From the NCBI RefSeq assembly GCF_028372415.1, contig NC_092872.1:265509008-265573007 (forward strand): a stretch of DNA of 64,000 nucleotides. The letters are read 5' to 3'. A program made the position numbers and the translations under genes. The notes beneath the pieces are model-generated. The model was given only the letters and a program-made list of their open reading frames with translations, made no database searches and had not been told where the DNA came from. This stretch comes from Notamacropus eugenii (lineage: Eukaryota > Chordata > Mammalia > Diprotodontia > Macropodidae). This document shows positions 43,541-54,455 of this stretch, one piece after another (within the stretch, counting starts at the first letter, position 1; the number at the start of each line of letters is the position of its first letter).

Positions 43541-43786
43541 GAGCAGCTAAGTGGTACGGTGGACAGAGTGCCAGGTCTAGAGTCAGGAAGACTTATCTTC
43601 CAGAGTTCAGATCTGGCCTCAGACACTTACTACTTATGTGATCCTAGGCAAGTTACTTAACCCTGTTTGCCTCATTTTCCTCATTTATAAAATGAACTGA
43701 AGAAGAAAATGGCAAGCCACTCCAGTATCTTTGCCAAAAAGGAGGTCACAAAGAGTTGGACATGACTGAAAAATGACTGAACGACA
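43541..43786 (+). mobile_element. tRNA-derived SINE with BovB/RTE-like tail
   Basis: GAGCAGCTAAGTGGTACGGT head, GTCTAGAGTCAGGAAGACTT, TTGCCTCATTTTCCTCATTT and TTGGACATGACTGAAAAATG tail. A perfect 13-bp target duplication ATATCCTAGCATG flanks it at 43528-43540 and 43787-43799. Confidence 0.93.
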
Positions 43787-43799
43787 ATATCCTAGCATG

Positions 43800-44399
43800 A
43801 CAGGATTGAGATTCCTTTAGCTGCTTGAGCCATGGAGAGAATTCTAGCTTCCAGCCAGTTCTGACAATGATGAGTTACTAAAACCATTTTCCCCTTTACT
43901 TCCTGAGGGAAAATTTTCTTTCTGTCACCCAGCTGCTGGAGCCAAAGAGAGTGAGTTTCCTCCCTGGGGTATGGGAAGAACTGAGATGATTGACACTTGT
44001 GACATGTGTCTGGTGTCTTCGTCTTGCTACGCTTTAGTCAATGTTAAAAACCTTACTGTTTAAGCATAGTAATAGTGACCTTGGGTCACAAGGTCATTGA
44101 TCACCACCTCTTTGACAATACTTTCTGAATCCTTCCTGATTTCCTCAGATGGAAATGGTTCAGAGATCCCAGGGCTTTTTGAAAGGAGATAAATGTCTTC
44201 ATTTGGAGCCTAAATTATAAATATTTTTCCTTTCTTCCTTCCTACTTAACTCTGTTCATTCCAATCCTATTGTCTGACTACAAATTGGAGATTGTGAGGT
44301 GATGGCATTATTTTTTAAAGTGGTAAGATATAATGTGGAAAACAAATCAATGGTCCAGTCAGACCAAACAACTTAACCCATTCAGACTGTGAACTCCTC
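43800..44399. other. Single-copy stretch, nothing recognised
   Basis: No landmark recognised. Confidence 0.4.
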
Positions 44400-44550
44400 C
44401 ATTAGACTGGGAACTCCTCAAGAGCAGAGGAGAAAGTGAGGCTGGTAACCTTGCAACAGCCCTCTGTCAGTCAAGTCAAAGTCAACTATCATGTCCTCAT
44501 TTCCCTGATGTCATGGTCCTCTTCAAAAATGAAGAACAAATACAACTAAC
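44400..44550 (+). repeat. SINE of a second marsupial type, copy 1
   Basis: GAGGAGAAAGTGAGGCTGGT, then GTCAAGTCAAAGTCAACTAT and ATGTCATGGTCCTCTTCAAA AATGAAGAACAAA. The same modules recur at 50.92-51.06 kb (reverse) and 59.59-59.68 kb. Confidence 0.72.
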
Positions 44551-44871
44551 AAGTCACAAACTATATAAACTGAGTCAGATATTTAGAATAGAGATACAAG
44601 GTAAATGGTTTGTTACTAGATGTCATGACTTGTTATTTTAATTTTTTTAAGCTTAGTGAAATTTTTAGTCAATGCTTACAAAATTACATGAGACTTAGCA
44701 CCACTAGAGACCTAGAGGAAGTTCTCCCAGCCCATAATGCAGATTCCCTGTGAAGGACACACAAGATTAGGCAAAGTTTTATTAAAACAGAGTCCCTAGT
44801 CTCTTGGAACTTATGTTCTAATTCTCAGTACAAGTCCATAAGTTCAGGATGTAACTGTGATAGAAAGTATG

Positions 44872-45075
44872 ATACATGTGGCAGTGTAGTGTTGTGCAAC
44901 ATTGAATCTACAGTCAAGAAGATGTGGGTTTGAATCCTATCTCAAGCATTTATTAGTTGTGGGATGCTGGGCAAATCATATTATCTCTGATCCTCTGCTT
45001 CCTTATCTATGAACTGAAGAGACTGGGCTTCATTGTCTCTAAGATCCCTTCCAGCTCTGAATCTATGATCTTATT
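44872..45075 (+). repeat. MIR-type SINE, sense
   Basis: GTGGGTTTGAATCCTATCTC, AAGCATTTATTAGTTGTGGG and TCCCTTCCAGCTCTGAATCT. Confidence 0.82.
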
Positions 45076-45109
45076 ATTGTACAAGAGGAAACTGATAAAT
45101 GTGATATGG

Positions 45110-45912
45110 GATGTGGAAAAATCAGGACACTCATGGATTGTAGGTGGAGTTGTGAATGGATCCACCCATTCTGGAGAGCAATTTGGACCAATTATAGGCA
45201 ATTATGCCCAAAAAGCTATAAAACTGTGCATACATTTTGATCCAGCAATACCATTGCTAGGTCTATATCCCAAAGAGATTTTTAAAAAGCAAAAAGCACC
45301 TATGTGTAAAAAAAAATATTTATAGCAGCTCTTTTCATGGTAACTAAGAACTGGAAATTGAGAGGGTAGGCAACAGTTGGGAAATGGCTGGACAAGTTAT
45401 GATATATGATTGTGGTGGAATATTATTGTTCTATATGAAATGACAAGAAGGATGATTTCAGAAAAGCCTGGAAAAATTTATATGAACTAATGCAAAGTGA
45501 CATGAGCAGAACCAGGAGAACATCGGACACAATAACAGCAATATTGTACAATAAGGAACCATGAATTCTCAGCAATACAATGATCCAAGACAATCCCAAA
45601 GGACTCTTGATAAAACATGCTATCTACCTCCCAGAGAAAGAACTGATATTATCCAACTATAGACTGAAGTATTCTATTTTTCACTTTCTTTTTTCCTTCC
45701 TTTCTATTTTTGCCTGAGTGTTGTACAAAATGACTAATATGGAAATGTTTTACATGACTGCACATAGATAATCTATATCGAAATTTTTACCATCTCAAGA
45801 AGGGGGAGAGGAGGGAAGGAGGGATAGAATTTGGAACTCAAAAAGTTAAAAAAAGGTTAAAGATTGTCTTATCATGTAGTTGAGTGGAATAAATATTATT
45901 TTTTTAAAAAAT
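45110..45912 (+). mobile_element. 5'-truncated L1, 3' end only, sense
   Basis: GTAGGTGGAGTTGTGAATGG, CATTCTGGAGAGCAATTTGG, TTTGATCCAGCAATACCATT, GAGCAGAACCAGGAGAACAT and a closing poly(A)-like end are the marsupial L1 3' region in sense. About 800 bp of an expected 6-7 kb, a usual 5' truncation of L1. No active coding part remains. Confidence 0.85.
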
Positions 45913-45924
45913 TACATTAGAATC

Positions 45925-46045
45925 AACTTAGCATAATAGGTAAAGATCCAGGAAGACCTGAGTACAAGTCCCACCCCCTAAAACACACTATATAACCTTG
46001 GCCAAGACACTTGAATCTCAGAATCCCAAGTAATTCTATAAGAAT
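45925..46045 (+). repeat. MIR-type SINE fragment, sense
   Basis: GGTAAAGATCCAGGAAGACC, TGAGTACAAGTCCC and ACCTTGGCCAAGACACTTGA. Confidence 0.6.
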
Positions 46046-46269
46046 TGAGATTACAAAAATATTTCCTAGTTTCTATTGATAAAGGGAATTTTCAAACCAA
46101 GAAATGTCTAACCCAAAGAAAACACAAGACTAGACCAAAACATGCAGTAAAAAGGTTCCAAAATGTAAAGTATGCTGGAGAACGTTGCTACTGGCATGAG
46201 CTATTCAGGGAAGCCATCTTGAATTCGGGGAGTGGGGGAAGGGGAGTATTGAAGCATGGAATGGGTTAG

Positions 46270-46545
46270 CAAAAATCTGATAGAAGAGATGGGGCCTTCC
46301 AGGCATTAGAAGTAACTTAGACAAAGATTTGGAGGTGGGAAAGTGTAATCCACATTTGAGGGGTGGTTAATATGGATTGAAAGAAGACTAGAGCAGAATT
46401 ATATAAGGGAGGGTTGGTAAGGCATGATGATATTAGACCATAAAGAAATCTGAATTTTATTGTATAGGTAATAAGCAAACATTTCTATTTGAGCAAAGAA
46501 ATAACATGACAAGATCTATGGTAAGAAAGATTATTTTGGCATTGT
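46270..46545 (-). repeat. Eroded L2 fragment, antisense
   Basis: TTCCAGGCATTAGAAG, GGTTGGTAAGGCATGATG and GAATTTTATTGTATAGGTAA in L2 order; AATAACATGACAAGATCTAT matches the GTGACATGGTCAGA segment. Confidence 0.52.
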
Positions 46546-46749
46546 TGTAAAGGATAGATTGGACTAAATGACCACTGAAATCCCTTATGATTCTGATACC
46601 TGCAACTCTTTGACATGACTAAGAGCTGTATATACTGAGGAGAGAAGGATGTGTTGCAGTATACACCCCTGAAATACCCAAATTGATGAGAACACAGAAT
46701 ATCAAATTATTTCTAATCTTATCTGTGATGGAGTAGAAAAGATAATATA

Positions 46750-46908
46750 TTTGGTATATGAAGATTTCAGTTCAAATCCCATTGTGTTTTTTATTACCTA
46801 TATTCTCTTGAGGCCTTAAACTCTCCATTTGTTCCTCAAAATGAGGGGGTCTAGACCAAATTACCTCTAAAATCCTTTCCAAGTTAGCTACTATGAAACT
46901 ATGATTGA
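46750..46908 (+). repeat. MIR-type SINE, sense
   Basis: TTTCAGTTCAAATCCCATTG, CTCCATTTGTTCCTCAAAAT and ACCTCTAAAATCCTTTCCAA. Confidence 0.68.
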
Positions 46909-46909
46909 A

Positions 46910-47765
46910 ACTTAAAAATAAAATCACTTTTATTGGTATCATCCCAATCCCCCCAAGTGATCTTAATTTTTCCATTTCTATACCATGCCTGTGCATGTGC
47001 ATATGTTTGCAGCACAATTCCACTCATATATTAAAAGAGGATGTGAACACAGCTTTCCAGGCTGCTGATGAATTCAGCTCTTACAGATGGCTCTCACTCA
47101 GCCTCCACTAAAAATAATGGAAGGTAAATGACAATACTCACACGATTTCACCCTCATCAAAAACAGCCGCTCTCGTTGCCTCATCTCGATAAACCTGATG
47201 GTACCATTTCAAATGCATCCAGCTAATTAGGTAATCTTGGCAGTTTAAATCTTTCAGACCTCTTCATTATATTTGATGATTTTTTGGTACAAAACAGCTG
47301 GAAATTTCCATCAATGAAAACTGGCTTTGTTTTCTTTATTATTATTTTCCTCTGCTCTACATGCCTGCCAGGTTGGGCTGCAAATCATATAAAAGACCTA
47401 CACAAGCTGGACATATTGACATTAAAATAAAAGCAAAGCCTTTCGTTTGCTGATATTAAGGTAAATTATTAAATATTAAAGTTGATTCATGAAGCAGCTT
47501 AGCATAAATGACAACTCAAATAAGCTCAGAGAGGAAAAGGTACATTGGATTATGCAGTTTGTGTGTGGAGCTGATGGGGAGAGAAATATTTTTAATTCTT
47601 GGCAATAAAACAAAATTATACTTTGATACAATTGCTCTAAATAGTCAGTAAAGCAATAATGTGACCACTTGTAAAAATAAGTGCAAATAAAAGTCACATC
47701 TCTATGCTTCTGTCCTTCCCATTTAGCATGAGAGAAAATGCTAATTTTCATCTTGGATAAAAAGT
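46910..47765. promoter_or_regulatory. Repeat-free block, candidate conserved non-coding element
   Basis: No repeat landmarks for about 850 bp. 47216-47232 has CAGCTAATTAGGTAATC; 47455-47520 is rich in TTAAT/ATTAA and TAAATGAC motifs. Overlapping short frames on both strands look random. The regulatory role is an inference. Confidence 0.32.
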
Positions 47766-47767
47766 CA

Positions 47768-47963
47768 CAGGGTATTCCATTTAGATCAGAGACTGTATTA
47801 GGAATCCCTTGAGCAGTCTGCTGAAGCTTCTGGACCCTTTCTTAGAATCATATTTTCAAATACACAAAATAAAACCCATAGAATTACAAAATACACTAAT
47901 TTTAGTGATATATGATTACCAAATTTTGAAAAAACTTCATGGATCCAAGGTTATAAATCCCTG
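47768..47963 (-). mobile_element. hAT-type MITE, copy D
   Basis: Opposite orientation to copies A-C. GAGCAGTCTGCTGAAGCTTC, AACCCATAGAATTACAAAAT and the end CCAAGGTTATAAATCCCTG match the family. No clear 8-bp duplication remains. Confidence 0.68.
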
Positions 47964-47971
47964 ATTCAGAG

Positions 47972-48575
47972 GCTAAATTCAAGTACTCCAATGGATTTGT
48001 GATTTCATCAATGTGGTTATCCCCTGAAGAGGATAACTCATCCATGCCTTCCCAGTTTGTACAACCTTTGTTGAATTGCTCTAATAATTTTGCCACAAAT
48101 GTTTCACCCAACATGTCAGGTGAGTGTCCATTCTTTCTCTTAATAGGACACCAATGGAACATACAAACCTTATATTTTCATTCCACCATATGACCAGCCT
48201 ATAGTCTTTTTCACTCATACCTCTTTGATGATAGCCCATACTCCACTACTTCTTTATTAGTTCTCTGATTGCTATGTGTTGCCATCTGAACTCAACCCAA
48301 CCCACCCTATAAGTACTTTCGTTGTCCTCTGACTGACTGTCACTTTCAGTCCTTTGTAAACTATATTTTTCCATGTCTCAATAGATTCTAAAAGTAACCA
48401 TTTAATAAGCTTAAACAGGGTGGGAGTTGGAAAGAACTGCTTGGTAAAGTTTGAATTCATGCAAAAATGGTTAAGTCCATGGGAAACTGAGAAAGCAAAT
48501 ATTCTGCAGATTAATGGAGAAGAGCAATGTTGCCAATGCCTTGATGCTGTCAAGATTGCCTTCATTCATTCTAGT
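47972..48575. other. Single-copy stretch, nothing recognised
   Basis: Short frames on both strands near 47999-48190 and 48272-48565 have no recognisable domains. Confidence 0.4.
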
Positions 48576-48832
48576 CAGCTAGGTGACAGTGAAGAGAGAA
48601 CTGGGCCAAGGGTCGGGAAGACTTGAGTTCAAATCTGCCCTCAGATACTTTTTAGATTTGTAACTCTAGGCAAGTCCCTTAAGCTCAGTCTTACTTAGTT
48701 TCTTCAGCTGTAAAGTGAGCAAATAATAGCACCTACCTCCCAGAAGTATTGTGAGAAAAGCATGAGACTATTTGCAAAAAGCTTAGTAAAATATCTTGCA
48801 TATAGTAGGCATTTAATAAATGCTTTCTTCCA
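48576..48832 (+). repeat. MIR-type SINE, near full length, sense
   Basis: GTCAGCTAGGTGACAGTGAA head, GACTTGAGTTCAAATCTGCC, TAGCACCTACCTCCCAGAAG and ATAGTAGGCATTTAATAAAT 3' end. Confidence 0.88.
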
Positions 48833-48871
48833 TCCTTTCTAGCCTCCAAGGAAATATGGGAATGTGGTATT

Positions 48872-49037
48872 TAAAAAAGAAAGTGCATTGGATTTGAAAT
48901 TAGAAAACATGAGTTCAATTTTTATTTCTGTCATTTTTGTACTTGTATGACCTTAGATGAGTCACTTAACCTACTTATATCTCATTTTCCTCATCTCTAA
49001 TATGAGAGAGTTAAAGTAGGACTCTAAGATTAGCCCT
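48872..49037 (+). repeat. MIR-type SINE, sense
   Basis: GTGCATTGGATTTGAAATTA, GACCTTAGATGAGTCACTTA and ATCTCATTTTCCTCATCTCT. Confidence 0.78.
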
Positions 49038-50299
49038 CTAACCACTCTTCATATAACCAACAAAATTGTCATTTCTATCTTTATTTAGGTCTAATAAACT
49101 ATTAAAGTATATTTTACTCTAACAAATGAATTGCATTGATTCATTCAACAAAACAAACACCACAGCACAATACATTTAGAAATGTACCTTTGTAGGCTGA
49201 CTAAATAATATGTCTAACACATTCATGCACTACTAATTTTCAAATGTATATAGATACAGTCATGATTAATAAACTAAGAATTAATTTAAAATGTTACTGA
49301 ATTTGTAGTAGCTTTTTATCATCATGAATTTTTTTCATTCAACAAATACTTAATAATACAATTACTATCATATGGGTCCACAACATTTATTTTTTATAAA
49401 AAGTATTTATCACACTTGAAGTATTGGGAACCAGAACCACACCTAGGAAAATCTGCTAGGACTTTGCCTCAGGGGACCTAAATTTGGAGGGTATCCCGGA
49501 GCTACTTTCTACTCCACATACCCAGCAGCCATATCCCCAAAAGTGAGCCTCTCTTCCCAACTTAGAAGTGATGTTCTTCTCCCAGGGTACACTTCCTTCC
49601 CCTGCCAATGAGCAGCACCATGGGCCTCCATATATCCCCTTCTTCTCCAACAGTAGCTAATCTTTTAGCACTTGGCAGGGTCCCAGCATGTGCTCTGTTC
49701 CCCCCACAGCTGTACCGTGGGTAAGCTTCTCCTGCTATATTCCCTCTCTATGCCAATTCTTTCCCCAGGCACAAAAATTCCTAGGCCTCAGCTTTTCTGA
49801 GAAACTCTGCCTTATCTATGAGTGCCCATTACTACTTTACAACACAACACAATCAAAACACAGTATAAATTCCTGTGGCCTAAGATCAAAACACTTCACT
49901 TCTTCATCAACTAATGAAACCTCACAAAGGGTCAGCCTATGGTGACAAATCACAGCACTTAGTTAATGACCATCTCCATGAAGCCAGTCAGCTCCAACAT
50001 AAATCTTGTGTACTTTATACGAGGGAAAAGTCAATCATTTTTAAATTTTCGCCAGCCTTTCTATTATATCGTTACCAAGTCCCAAAAGAGACTTTCCCTA
50101 AGCATATTGCTAACAAGGTAATAATTAATTTGTTTCTATGTTTTGAAATCCGCTCAGATACCCGGCTCTGAAAATCAGTCTATTCTAATTTAGGGAAATC
50201 AGTCACTTTGAAATATCTAAATGAAACCTCAAACAAGGGAAACTTACTAAGTAGTAAAAAATAAGTAATCCCTCGCCTTGAACTGGGACCTTAAATTAT
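49038..50299. other. 1.26-kb unidentified segment
   Basis: No family recognised. 49420-49960 is richer in C and G than its surroundings and could be an old inserted element, but no terminal repeats or target duplications were seen. Confidence 0.38.
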
Positions 50300-51302
50300 C
50301 ATGCTTATCAAATTTTAGATTTCTGAGGAACACCAAAGACTATGGATAACAGACACAGAATCCCAAAAGATCTGGACATGCTAGAAAACTGGGGCAACTC
50401 TAATAAGGGAAAATTGAATAGGAATAAATGGAAAGTCTTATACATGGATTCAAGAAATTAATTTCCCTCATATAAGATGTGGGAGGACTAGCTAGATAAG
50501 ACAAGACTAGCTAGCTTGTCCAAGAAATACTACAAATTTTATTGGGCTGAAATATGAAATTATTTGAATTGAATGCATGATATAGCAACCAAGAACAGGA
50601 AATATTTACTAACAGAGCCATAACTTCCAGGATCAAGGAGGTGATGATTCCATAGCACTCTGACCTACCCAAACCACCTCTGCAGTATTGGTGGGTGTCA
50701 CATCTTACTTAGAACATTGTTAAACCTAGATAGTGTCCAAAGGCAGCCAACCAAGAAGGTGAAGAACCCAAAGATCGAGGGCCAGTTGAAGAAAAGGAGA
50801 ATGTTTAGACTGGAAAAGTAAGGTCTTCAAAGGAGTATGACAGCTTTTGTCAGATAAGTGAAGAGTTGTCATAAAGAAAGGGGAGAGAGGTTAGCCTTCT
50901 CCTGCTTGGCCCTACAGGGTTGTGTTCGTCCTTCTTTGCCAAAGAAGACCATGCCATCAGAGAAATGATGACATGACTTGCACTTGACTTTATTTTGAGT
51001 GAGGGAGGGCTGTGCAGGTCACCAGCCTCACTTCTCCTCCAGAGCCATCTGAATCCAGGAACTGGGAGTAATGAGTGAAAGGTATAAAGATTTCTTGATG
51101 CCAAGAAAAAACTTCCTATCAACTAGAGCCATCCCAAGGTGGAATGGGTTGCCTTCAGAAGCAAAAAGTTTTATATCACCAGAGGTCTTCAAGAAGAGGC
51201 TGAATGTGTTGGAAATGCTATAGAGAGATTTATATTCAGCTATAAGTTGAACAAGTAGGTGTCAGTTCCCTTCTGATACTAAGATCCTGTGATTCTTTCT
51301 AA
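50300..51302 (+). repeat. L3/CR1 LINE C-terminal 1 kb, sense, split by a SINE
   Basis: ATGCTTATCAAATTTTAGAT, GGAATAAATGGAAAGTCTTA (the NRDKCKVL region), TTGAAGAAAAGGAGAATGTT, then after the SINE AAAAAACTTCCTATCAACTA and CCAAGGTGGAATGGGTTGCC. It ends in the usual GATACTAAGATCCTGTGATT. Confidence 0.82.
50919..51058 (-). repeat. SINE of the second marsupial type, copy 2, in L3
   Basis: Reverse complement of the modules at 44.4 kb: TTCTTTGCCAAAGAAGACCA TGCCATC, TGACATGACTTGCACTTGAC and CACCAGCCTCACTTCTCCTC. It cleanly splits the L3 at CCCTACAGG / AACTGGGAGT. Confidence 0.78.
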
Positions 51303-51690
51303 AATTATTGTTTATGGTCACTTTTAGTTAAAGAACCTTTCAAAGTAGCAAAACAAAAAAAAAGCAGAAGCCAGATGTCCTCATGTGGGAATTTCATATG
51401 AACATGTATTCCATATGAGGGCAATGATAGGAAAGAGAGACTCACTTGAGTAGAAGGGGCCACAGGCATAAGGTCCAGGAACAGGACTGGTGGACCATAG
51501 CTGTCATATATGCATTTCCGAGTCAATTTCTGAGTAAGGAACATAGAAAATAACAAAATTGATCATGAAATGCCCCAGGATCTCACAATCTCTGCAAAGT
51601 GGTCCCTATGTCCTTTTGTTTTCCTTATGCCACTCAGAGTCAAGAAAGAATGAACAATAATGACTTCTCATGGAATGGAAGAAAGTATTA
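51303..51690. other. Single-copy stretch, nothing recognised
   Basis: No landmark recognised. Confidence 0.4.
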
Positions 51691-51698
51691 CATTAAGG

Positions 51699-52183
51699 CA
51701 GGGTTTCTTAACTTTGAGTAGATATGCCTATTTATATTATTTTGATAACTGTATTTCAATATAATTAGTTGGCTTTGTAATCCTATGTCTTTTATTTTAT
51801 ACATTTAAAACTATCATTCTGAAATTACTTCATCAAATTGGTCAAACTGACTTCACAAAACTGGTTTCAGCAGTTTTCACCATGATTTTCTTCAGATTGT
51901 CAAAGAGATCTATTTATTATACAACAATAATTAGCACTTAAATAGTATTTTCTTTTACAAAGCAACTTACATATTATCTCAATAGATCCTCACAATAATG
52001 CCCAGAGGTAGGGGCTATCATTATCTTCATGTAACAGGTCAGGAAACTGAGCACAGAGAGGTTAAGTAGCTTGCCCAAGGTCACAGTTAATAAGTAATTG
52101 AAGTAGGTTTGGAACTCAAGTCTTCCTGAATTCAGCTCCACCACTGGAGCTGCACTGCACCCAAAAAGGGTTAAGAATCTCTA
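51699..52183 (+). mobile_element. hAT-type MITE, copy B, enlarged by a SINE
   Basis: Left end CAGGGTTTCTTAACTTTG and right end AAAGGGTTAAGAATCTCTA are inverted repeats. Body has TTTCAATATAATTAGTTGGC and TTTTATACATTTAAAACTAT. Flanks CATTAAGG (51691-51698) and AATTAAGG (52184-52191) match at 7 of 8 bases, the hAT hallmark. Confidence 0.8.
51917..52160 (-). repeat. MIR-type SINE (marsupial form), antisense, inside MITE copy B
   Basis: AATAATTAGCACTTAAATAG, TCTCAATAGATCCTCACAAT, GCTTGCCCAAGGTCACAGTT and GAACTCAAGTCTTCCTGAAT. Confidence 0.8.
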
Positions 52184-52191
52184 AATTAAGG

Positions 52192-52544
52192 GGTTGCTGT
52201 AGACCCAAAAGAGCAAATGATCCTTTTGACACAATCTTCACATGGAGCATTGCCTGGCAAAAAATAGACACTTAACATGCTTGCAGACTGATGTACATCC
52301 ATCCTTAGATTTTGAGATTTAGGGTCAAACTCTTTTTTTCTTACCTGATAATATCTCTGCATCCATAGCATATAAAAGTGGATTGGAACTAGCTGTGTGC
52401 TAGGAATACAAAGCCTAAATTGAAACCATTAGTGCTATCTCGATAATTCTAGACATGGCTACTGGCAGTCCAGAGGGACTGAAAAAAGGTACCAGTGGAA
52501 GAAGAAAGAGGAGGAAAAGGATTAAGAAAACAAGCAGGGAGGGG
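52192..52544. other. Single-copy stretch, nothing recognised
   Basis: No landmark recognised. Confidence 0.4.
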
Positions 52545-52722
52545 AGGGGAGGCAGATAGGTGGTGCAGTAGATAAAGAATTGCCCCTGGGGTGAGAAGAA
52601 CCTGAGTTCAAATCTAGTCTCAGACACTTGACACTAGCCATGTAATGCTGGACAAGTCATTTAACCCTGATTACCTAGCCCCTTGCCTCCCTCCCAAAAA
52701 AAAAGAAAAAGAGAAAGTATGA
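52545..52722 (+). repeat. Short tRNA-derived SINE with A-rich tail, sense
   Basis: AGGCAGATAGGTGGTGCAGT head, AACCTGAGTTCAAATCTAGT, CAAGTCATTTAACCCTGATT and a tail CCTCCCTCCCAAAAAAAAAG. Confidence 0.86.
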
Positions 52723-52907
52723 AAAGAGAAAAAGTGCATGTGGACCTGGGTGGATTCATATCTATTCTAAAAGTGAGAAATGTATCTATGGCTACCACAG
52801 AAGAAAATAGTTTATAGTGTTTTCCGCACTTTAAAGCCATTTATTTTATTTGCATAACCTTGGACAACAGCTTTCTCAAGGCCTCTAATTCTTACATATT
52901 GGAGTGA

Positions 52908-53136
52908 GGGGGGTGGTGTAGCTAGGTGAATAGAGCACTTGGAATCAAGAAGACTGATCTTCACAGGTTCAAATCCAGACTCAGGCTCTTATTTGCTATA
53001 TGACCCTGGGCAAGTCAACTAATCTTGTTTGACTCAGTTTCCTCATCTGTAAAATGATCTGGAGAAGGGAATAGCAAACTACTCCAACATCTTTGCCAAG
53101 AAACTCCCAAATGGGAAAACAACTGAACAACATACG
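52908..53136 (+). mobile_element. tRNA-derived SINE with BovB/RTE-like tail
   Basis: GTGTAGCTAGGTGAATAGAG head, TTGACTCAGTTTCCTCATCT, ACTACTCCAACATCTTTGCC and AACAACTGAACAACATAC end. Confidence 0.85.
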
Positions 53137-53147
53137 TATTTTAAATG

Positions 53148-53285
53148 TTCAATTACATATACTTATTATATATAACATGTACATATTATATACATATATT
53201 ATATATTCACAAATATTTTGCACATATTTATATTATATATACATGTATACATATATACATGTATATATAATATTATAAAATATGT
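53148..53285. repeat. AT-rich (TATA/TACA) simple repeat
   Basis: Alternating TATATA/ATACATGTAT text, including nested palindromes such as ATACATGTAT. Confidence 0.9.
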
Positions 53286-53407
53286 AAATTTGCTTATGTA
53301 TTATATTATATTTTATTTTAAAGTGTATAAATATAGTTTTTTCTTTTAATTCAGTCTTACAGTACCTGTTCGTGGAATTCCAGAAGAGACAAAGGCAACT
53401 TTGAAGT

Positions 53408-53520
53408 CTAGAACGGCATTTATTAAGTGCCCACTAATGTGTCAGGCACTGTGCCAAGGGCTATAAAAGAACACATTCATATCTTCGCTGCATTTAAGTT
53501 CTCAGACTCTCAGGGGAAAA
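53408..53520 (-). repeat. L2 LINE 3' end, antisense
   Basis: GGCATTTATTAAGTGCCCAC, TGTCAGGCACTGTGCCAAGG and TTCTCAGACTCTCAGGGG. Confidence 0.78.
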
Positions 53521-54335
53521 GATGTCTTTTCCAATTCCAGCAGGTAAAGGAAGAAGTAGGTTGGTTCTCCTTCCAGTGTACTTTGTGTTACTTGTGGCTC
53601 TAAAGAGTACCCAAGTAGCCCAGAGACCACAACTCAATGGGGCTCATCTCTTCTCTACTTGTTCAGTTTTCTGTGCATCTTTTCTGGAGTTACATTATCA
53701 AAGGGAGTATCAAAGACCACCCCAGCCTGTTTCTTCAAAGGGTTGTTTCATCTCATCAGTCACAGCAGGCTATTATCTTCTAATGCGAAAACTTCAAAAA
53801 TAACTTTGAATTATCATTAAGCCCATGAACATAATATCATGTTTGAAATTCTGACGCACCTGGGGAACTCACGTATTGCACTGGTCTTTGGTGTGAGGTA
53901 ATTGATCAGGACCCTTTCTGATTGTACCTGTCTGTAAGAATTCAGTGGTTTATTTAGAACAAAGATGGCTTGTTTTGTGTGGGTCCTTTGTGCCAATATC
54001 ACTCTGTTCCTCCTTATTTTGCTTCCCATGGTGCAAGATTTGCTTTTTCTTTCCCCTAAAGGGCTGGAAAATGAAAGTCAGAGTCATCTCTTGACCTTAC
54101 TAAAGTGGAGCTATCCCAACATACTTGCCTTTTGCATTCATCATGGCACTCCCATTCTGTCTGGGACTTTGCAGGGAGTGCTTTGCAACTCCCAAACACT
54201 AATTAAAGTGCTTTTCCTGGATATGATGACTGGCCTACACTTGTCTAGTCTTACGTTGCTGCTCTGTATACTCTTTTTTCCTTATACCTATAAACCTGTA
54301 CCTTAAAGTCACTTCTTATTCAGATAGGAAGCATA
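53521..54335. other. Repeat-free block with two short open frames of unknown meaning
   Basis: Plus-strand frames at 53522-53803 (93 codons) and 53965-54306 (113 codons). The second starts MACFVWVLCANITLFLLILL, a hydrophobic run like a signal or membrane segment, and has another hydrophobic stretch near its end (LLLCILFF). No domain is recognised and no promoter or splice evidence was seen; most likely chance frames. Confidence 0.3.
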
Positions 54336-54337
54336 AA

Positions 54338-54455
54338 TCAATTCAATGAGCATTAATTAAGCACCTATTTTATGCTAGGCATTAAAGAGATAAGGACAAA
54401 AAAAACAAATAAGCCCCTGCCCTCAAGAAGCTCATACTCTTAGGGGTTGGGGGTA
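54338..54455 (-). repeat. L2 LINE 3' end, antisense
   Basis: GCATTAATTAAGCACCTATT, TTATGCTAGGCATTAAAGAG and CCTGCCCTCAAGAAGCTCAT. Confidence 0.82.

Noticed and set aside
44957-45325. 122-codon plus-strand frame
   Set aside because: Runs from a MIR SINE into an L1 3' end; chimeric chance frame.
127-53136. tRNA-like heads considered as tRNA genes
   Set aside because: All are followed by SINE bodies and tails, and the clover-leaf cannot be completed.
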